From positions 10,915 to 24,421 of the forward strand of contig UZAN01040233.1 of NCBI GenBank assembly GCA_900618425.1: DNA of 13,507 nt. Reading direction: 5' to 3'. Position 1 is the first letter of the stretch. Each line of letters opens with the position of its first letter. The position numbers were made by a program, and so were the translations under genes. Source of the stretch: Echinostoma caproni (taxonomy: Eukaryota > Platyhelminthes > Trematoda > Plagiorchiida > Echinostomatidae). The notes beneath the pieces are model-generated. The model did no database searches. It saw nothing but the letters and a program-made list of their open reading frames with translations, and was not told where the DNA came from. Shown piece by piece: positions 9,385 to 13,507 of the stretch.

Positions 9385-9406
9385 ACTACTCACAAGTGTG
9401 AGTAGT
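9385..9406. repeat. Perfect palindrome, first copy of a dispersed hairpin motif
   Basis: ACTACTCACA, two bases AG, then TGTGAGTAGT form a perfect inverted repeat. The palindrome and its right flank (ATCTCACGGCAC) recur with small changes at 10847. Read directly from the sequence. Confidence 0.75.
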
Positions 9407-9619
9407 ATCTCACGGCACATAGAATAAAACCAGGATAGAAGAAGAGATATCTAGAAGTAAATCTGAATAAAATATTCTTGAAGCTGAACTTTTCCACGAG
9501 TATCAGTGGGAAAAAGACAGCATATGGACACTTGGGAACACACTACCAGGGTACGGCGAGGTGGGCTCAAAAACCATGACACATGATTTTTGTCACTTTG
9601 GCATTTCAACTTCCCTACG

Positions 9620-9739
9620 ATGAGATGGAAAATATTGCTGGTTGTGGAAGCCAACGGTGAAACTCTATGGGTCGTTCGTAGTTCGCATTTGGGAGCGGGA
9701 CAAACACCTTCCCGAAAATATTGTCTGGGCTATTTTTAA
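9620..9739 (+). CDS. Very short ATG-initiated frame, likely not a gene
   Basis: The frame encodes 39 residues from ATG to TAA, starting MRWKILLVVEANGETLWVV. It reads as protein-like but is far too short to judge and has no flanking signals. It may be a fragment of a repeat. I list it only because it lies in an otherwise unexplained stretch between the palindrome and the minus-strand SINE. Confidence 0.08.
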   Translation: MRWKILLVVEANGETLWVVRSSHLGAGQTPSRKYCLGYF

Positions 9740-9760
9740 GATATCCAAAACAGCGGTGCA

Positions 9761-9782
9761 TGAGCATTCTTGAGCATTCTTG
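9761..9782. repeat. 10-bp tandem duplication
   Basis: TGAGCATTCT occurs twice in direct succession, followed by TG. It could be replication slippage or a remnant of an insertion junction, since a tRNA-derived element lies just downstream. Confidence 0.7.
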
Positions 9783-9879
9783 TGGGCAACAAAACCGGGC
9801 GGAAAACAAGAGGTACTGTATATCAGAGAAAAGGCTGTTGGTTTAGCAGGGGCTCAAAGATGTGGTTTGCCTGTGGGTA

Positions 9880-10033
9880 GACTAGTGAGTTCTCTAGGAT
9901 TTGAACCTACCTCGAGATACTACATAATGCATGTTTTGCCAACTGAAGCTAAAGAAACCAACCAATTTTTCCATTATTTTTTCATCATTGAACAGCCAAT
10001 TCAACTAGCTGAGGCATACAAAACCAGCTAATT
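9880..10033 (-). mobile_element. Degenerate tRNA-derived element, second family, minus strand
   Basis: On the minus strand a box A match (TAGCTTCAGTTGG, rc of 9939-9951) is followed 44 nt later by a box B match (GGTTCAAATCC, rc of 9897-9907). This is normal tRNA spacing. A near-complete T-arm and a partial acceptor stem are visible; the rest is eroded. Upstream of the tRNA-like part is a leader (9985-10030) shared with the copy at 13080: TARCTGGT, then TATGCCTC, then AGTTGNAT. Both leaders translate to PIQLxEAY in the same relative frame, an incidental sign of homology. Boundaries are approximate. It is a relic rather than a functional tRNA gene. Confidence 0.52.
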
Positions 10034-10846
10034 ACTGCGAGAAATTGTCTTGTCCCCGGGCAGTTTCCCCGGAATCCAACGGATGGGAACAACAACTAAT
10101 TGAATAAATACAGCCCATTTTGGAAAAATGTATTCAAAATTGTACTGGAATTTAAGTGTTTATGCAATGATGGACTTTTGATCTTCAACATAGAGATAGG
10201 TGAATTAGTTAAACCAGTAGTGGAGTACCTAAGTGAACATGTATCCGAATAGATATTCATCATGCGGTTGGTACGTAATGTCGTTGATTGCATTCAGGCT
10301 GTTCGATGTTTACAACTAGTATACTTGCACACTTGCCTATGGGCACATTATTTCACCATGGTTTATCGAACCTCTTTAAGTGTTATCTAACTCGCATCGA
10401 TCCCGGAAAGCCTTGACAATGGATGATTTCAAATATACGCGCATGGTGGTTCAGATTCCCAAAATCTTTTGTGGTGAGCACAGGGAGGAGATGCGACCAA
10501 GTGATCGATTTGATCTCAGAAACGTTTTATCTTAATCCGTCATCCTACTAGACTGGAAAAATCTGAAACTGCAATAAATGTTTTAATATACGTTAAAGTA
10601 GTATACTATCCATTACTAGTGTTATAATTCCAAAAGGAGGTGCTGGTCGATCGTACTCATTAATCGAGGATTACAGCTGGAAGGCCAGTAATTTTGCATG
10701 CATAACACAAAAACCTAATCAGAAACGTGCCATCGCAATTCTTTCCGATTAACAGGGTATGTATAGAGCAGTCGGTAGTTATTCTTCCAAACATATCACC
10801 TGGCCCTTGATGGTCTTGCCATATTTTTGATCATCGAAAGTTACCT
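10034..10846. other. No feature identified
   Basis: Only short open frames are present, such as - strand 10096-10293, with no motif or signal. AATAAA occurs at about 10103 and 10573 without an associated gene. Confidence 0.4.
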
Positions 10847-10866
10847 ACTACTCACAACTGAGTAGT
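10847..10866. repeat. Second copy of the ACTACTCA hairpin motif
   Basis: ACTACTCA, a 4-base spacer and TGAGTAGT form an inverted repeat. It matches the copy at 9385 except for a shortened centre, and the right flank (ATCTTACAACAC) also matches. A half-copy (TGTGAGTAGTA) occurs at 11585-11595. Confidence 0.7.
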
Positions 10867-11103
10867 ATCTTACAACACCAGGAATGACTCATCAATTGTA
10901 TGGATGCACATCACCGTCTGTGATGAGAAGCTTGTTATAAGTTGCGTCATATCCCGGAAGGAGTTTTAGGATATCATTTGGTGATTTCTCTGTTACAGAG
11001 CTAAATAAAGGGAAGTGAACTTCGTTTATCCTTGCTAAGCTGGCACTGGGGCTCAAGCGTCAGAGATTAGATCTTGAAACAATGAGTTCCCCGAATGAAT
11101 TTT

Positions 11104-11172
11104 AAAACGGCCAGTAGGGTTATGCAAGATGTCGCTGCAGCAGAAATCTTGCATAACACTACTGGCCTTTTT
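11104..11172. repeat. Long near-perfect hairpin, 22-nt core arms
   Basis: The left arm 11109-11130 (GGCCAGTAGGGTTATGCAAG, then AT) pairs with the right arm 11146-11167, with one mismatch. The loop is 15 nt. Beyond one more mismatch, four further A-T pairs extend the stem. The total is about 69 nt, the size and shape of an animal microRNA precursor. The near-perfect pairing equally fits a miniature inverted-repeat element or a recent inverted duplication. Neither arm matches a microRNA I can recall. No long open frame covers it. Confidence 0.85.
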
Positions 11173-11328
11173 CAAAGAGTAGATCGTCTTCGATATGGGT
11201 AGATAAGCCGTAAACAATCGGGCGATTCATGCACAAACCCATCAAACAGTCTGACCTGATACAATCTGACAGCAAGAACACCCGCATCGTTGTCCCAATG
11301 CACTCACTCGGTATTTCCGAATGAACAG

Positions 11329-11586
11329 ATGCAGAATTCTATTCTGAGAAAAGGTGGAAGGTCCGTTGTATATGGGCGATGTGCGAAGCCAAAGATCTAC
11401 GGAATATGCAGTTTTACCACTTCAGTACAACGTCCGTTTGACGGAAAAAGTGCGTCCCCAGATTTTTGCATGGGTGTATGGACACAATTTTCCAATCATA
11501 AATTCATTTATTTGCTCCGGGAGGTGCTTTTCATTTTGGCCTCTTATAAGAATCCGCTTATCGATATACTGAACTATTTGTATATT
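11329..11586 (+). CDS. Low-confidence exon candidate, unrecognised
   Basis: An 86-codon frame follows AACAG (ends 11328) and ends at a GTGAGT donor-like site (11587), phase 0 at both ends. The N-terminal half is basic with scattered Cys (LRKGGRSVVYGRCAKPK). The C-terminal half is hydrophobic (FIYLLREVLFILASY), possibly membrane-associated. The pyrimidine tract before the acceptor is modest. The GTGAGT also belongs to the dispersed TGTGAGTAGTA repeat motif, so the donor may be coincidental. A second forward frame (11354-11572) is also open. No family recognised. Confidence 0.17.
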
Positions 11587-11596
11587 GTGAGTAGTA

Positions 11597-12129
11597 CATG
11601 ACAATTGGCAGTGTCGTCATATTTTACTCTTCTACGTACAATCTGTTCCTGAATAATGTACTGATACTCACTCAGTTATCGGACATTTTCACACTTTGGA
11701 ATTGGTGGTGGCTTTAGTACTCATCATTAGACCAACGACCACCGCGGTGTTCCCACCGTGAAACTGAATCGGGAATTGGGAATGTCTCTAACATTTTTGT
11801 GCACCTGTCCATATTCGGCTACCTTTATTTGACAATAAGATCTTTCGAAGCCAGCTCGCCATGGCCACTTATGAAGGCCATACATTTGCCTTAACTCAGC
11901 CGACTACGTTGTGCAGTGGAAGAGTGTTTTATTCTGACAGTCTTTCCTATGTTAGTTCAACCGTAGTTGATTTGCCGGAGATATCTCATTTCGTTCCAGT
12001 CATTTTGATTGTTTCGTACTTGAAGGGGGAACTTTTGTTGGTGCTTCTGTGATGATAACCCACATTTGGAATGTAATCTGTAAGCGTCGCACAAGTTGGA
12101 TGTGAATCTTCTCGTCACAGATGATGCGT
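11597..12129. other. No defensible gene
   Basis: Opposite-strand frames overlap here: + strand 11861-12052, preceded by a Met in a CCATGG context, and - strand 11957-12247. Neither has a recognisable motif or splice frame. The minus-strand frame is Cys/Ser-rich and could be repeat-derived. Confidence 0.35.
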
Positions 12130-12157
12130 ATATCGATCGATTATGCTCGATCGATAT
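12130..12157. repeat. Perfect 11-bp-arm hairpin, GATC-rich
   Basis: ATATCGATCGA, a 6-base loop (TTATGC) and TCGATCGATAT form a perfect inverted repeat. Each arm is itself nearly palindromic (TCGATCGA). Read directly; function unknown. Confidence 0.85.
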
Positions 12158-12364
12158 CTTATTGCAGTCGCTTGATGTGTAGCTCATGAATCCTACTGAG
12201 GCATCACATAACGGGCGTAATCGATGGCTCAAGCATTGATCGTGCACGACCCATAGGAATTTTCAACGGTTAGGGGTAGAGAAGAACTCATGCGCAGAGC
12301 CGCGTACGTGTACGAGCAAGGTTAACAACCAAGGTGTCATACGAAGTGGGGTGTGTGTGACTGA

Positions 12365-12523
12365 GGCACGTTTCACAATCGTCCCGCCGCGTTTCAACAG
12401 GAGTTTGAGAGGTATCTGCTGAATGGTAGTCATCCCGACATGGCAATGACGCTTGAAAAGTACATGAGCCCGGCAGCTCTTTTAACAGCAGCAGCTCTTT
12501 TTCAACGAGTTAACTTGAGATGA
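12365..12523 (+). CDS. Short coding-like frame with faint AlkD-like pattern
   Basis: The frame is open from after a TGA at 12362 to the TGA at 12521-12523, 52 codons. TTTCAACAG ending at 12400 is a reasonable splice acceptor, giving EFERYLLNGSHPDMAMTLEK followed by YMSP. The pattern of acidic-helix residues, a His-Pro-Asp turn, Ala, a second helix and Tyr-Met faintly recalls the N-terminal helices of AlkD-type DNA alkylation repair proteins. The FxFLG segment that should follow is absent. Instead comes an Ala/Leu-rich stretch encoded by a local direct repeat (GCAGCTCTTTT at 12473 and 12490). I am not confident of either the family or the coding status. Confidence 0.15.
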   Translation, partial: GTFHNRPAAFQQEFERYLLNGSHPDMAMTLEKYMSPAALLTAAALFQRVNLR

Positions 12524-12593
12524 TTTCCGGACAACCTGAATTGCAAAAGGTATAGAACGTGCACCAGCGTTGTGAAATGGAACGTCTGTTCAT

Positions 12594-12751
12594 TCAGTCA
12601 CTTTTTTGCCAAATGTGAAACTTCAAAAATGGAGGGGATTAAACAAAATGTTAACATTTCCCAACATTTGTTTTGTTTTTGTACTGATAAAATCGATAAA
12701 AGAGGACCCAGTATTTCACATCTCAGTCTCGAACACGAACCGCAACTAGCT
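12594..12751 (+). CDS. Low-confidence exon candidate ending at GTAAGT
   Basis: The frame reads AKCETSKMEGIKQNVNISQH, then LFCFCTDKIDKRGP, and reaches EHEPQLA exactly in phase 0 at a consensus GTAAGT donor (12752-12757). A TTCATTCAG acceptor-like site lies just upstream at about 12593. An alternative acceptor at about 12701, after a T-rich tract, would give a shorter exon in another frame. The Cys residues and the N-x-S sequon suggest nothing specific. The larger frame continues to 12817 without the splice. Confidence 0.17.
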
Positions 12752-12757
12752 GTAAGT

Positions 12758-13079
12758 GAAAATTTCTTTTGGTTTTTGTCGCAACATTCCTTTAGTTACG
12801 GGTGTCAAATGTCCTAATGAGTCGTGCAGGTAGCAGATGGGGTCAGCTGTTACCCGATATGGTCGCGGAACTAATTTCAAACTGATCGAGGATAACGCCA
12901 CGTAAACGACACAGTGAGGGTGAAATATTTACAATGGGTGGAGGTTCAACATCTTCATTGGCTATCGGAACCCTTTGGGATTGTAACCGTTAAAGAGCCC
13001 TATATACTACTTGTTTCATCTTTGTTGGTGCTTGTCATTAGTGAGGACCACATCCAAGATTAAAAGAATTCCATCACAC
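12758..13079. other. No feature identified
   Basis: Apart from the tail of an open frame ending at 12817, and sequence that may be an extension of the element starting near 13080, I see nothing in this stretch. Confidence 0.4.
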
Positions 13080-13260
13080 ACACAGTCAGCTAACTGGTGG
13101 ATATCATATGCCTCTGTAAGTTGGATAGGTAATTCGATTGGGAAAGGATCAGTCCTATCGGTGTGACCTCGTAGCTCAGCTGGTAGAGCGTGCGCGTACA
13201 GAGCGTAGGCGGTGTCCATGCGTGGGTTCGAATTCCACCGAGACTATTGAACCGTTCGTA
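13080..13260 (+). mobile_element. tRNA-derived element, second family, plus strand
   Basis: A tRNA-like region spans about 13165-13245. It has a box A match (TAGCTCAGCTGG, 13172-13183), a perfect 4-bp D stem, a 5-bp anticodon stem with loop GTACAGA (anticodon position ACA), and an intact T-arm with box B (GGTTCGAATTC, 13225-13235). The acceptor stem is mismatched. Box A to box B spacing is 53 nt instead of about 43, apparently from a local duplication of GAGCGT. It is therefore a tRNA-derived repeat rather than a functional tRNA. The leader 13083-13140 is shared with the minus-strand copy near 10000. Open frames across it on both strands are translations of the tRNA sequence, not genes. Confidence 0.65.
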
Positions 13261-13507
13261 ATCGCCATACAAACTACAAATCTGCCAAACAACACACTGA
13301 ATGTCTACTTGCATGCATTCTCGGCTTGAATTGGTCGGCCCACTTGGAACAAAATCAGAATGAATCACGTAGTCAGTGGTGTCATCGTCTGATGTGTTAG
13401 TTTGATGTCTGTTCCAGTCTGGTCCGCTACCGTTCAACTAGCCCAACTTTATACGCTCCGGGTCATTCATTTGAGGCACGTAAAGAAGCATTGGGGTTTT
13501 TCCTCTT
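13261..13507. other. No feature identified; possible continuation of the element
   Basis: No open frame outside the shadow of the tRNA-derived element, and no motif I can support. The downstream limit of the element is uncertain and may extend into this stretch. Confidence 0.35.

Noticed and set aside
9780..10031. 83-codon plus-strand frame with FEPTSR and PIQLAEAY
   Set aside because: It is the translation of the antisense strand of a tRNA-derived element. The same motifs occur in the copy near 13100.
13090..13437. 115-codon minus-strand frame and the opposing 63-codon plus-strand frame
   Set aside because: Both run through the tRNA-derived element. Phrases such as VAQLVERA on one strand and GGIRTHA on the other are typical of translated tRNA sequence.

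Overview
The window looks like nuclear DNA of a parasitic flatworm, most likely a digenean trematode. There are no compact bacterial-style genes, operons or Shine-Dalgarno spacing. Base composition looks, by eye, to be in the low-to-mid 40s percent GC. Frames are short and interrupted, and several end at textbook splice signals. The clearest objects are tRNA-derived short interspersed elements (SINEs). One of them carries a body resembling the schistosome Sm-alpha SINE, including a decayed hammerhead ribozyme. The GC level suits an opisthorchiid or fasciolid better than a schistosome, but that placement is inference.

Layout. Positions 1-2986 hold no gene I can defend, only short open frames, a G run and one ambiguous base (N at 240). 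Positions 2987-5344 hold the best protein-coding signal: three phase-0 candidate exons on the + strand (2987-3175, 3631-3747, 5207-5344). Joined in order they give the successive strands of one immunoglobulin-like domain, with about 5-10 residues of the E-F loop unaccounted for. Positions 5345-6736 are gene-poor. A + strand SINE with a hammerhead relic lies at 6737-6905. A TATA-like box at 7611 precedes a small open frame with a signal-peptide-like start (7728-7955).

Positions 7956-9380 have only weak exon candidates. Two related palindromes lie at 9385 and 10847. Two copies of a second tRNA-derived element face each other, at about 9880-10033 (- strand) and 13080-13260 (+ strand). A strong hairpin with 22-nt arms lies at 11104-11172 and resembles a microRNA precursor or a miniature inverted-repeat element. 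The last 2 kb contain another perfect hairpin and several low-confidence exon candidates.

The functional picture is an intronic or intergenic eukaryotic region colonised by SINEs and hairpin repeats, possibly spanning part of a gene for an Ig-domain surface or secreted protein. No complete gene can be claimed. All exon calls rest on reading frame and splice-site pattern only and need transcript or homology support.
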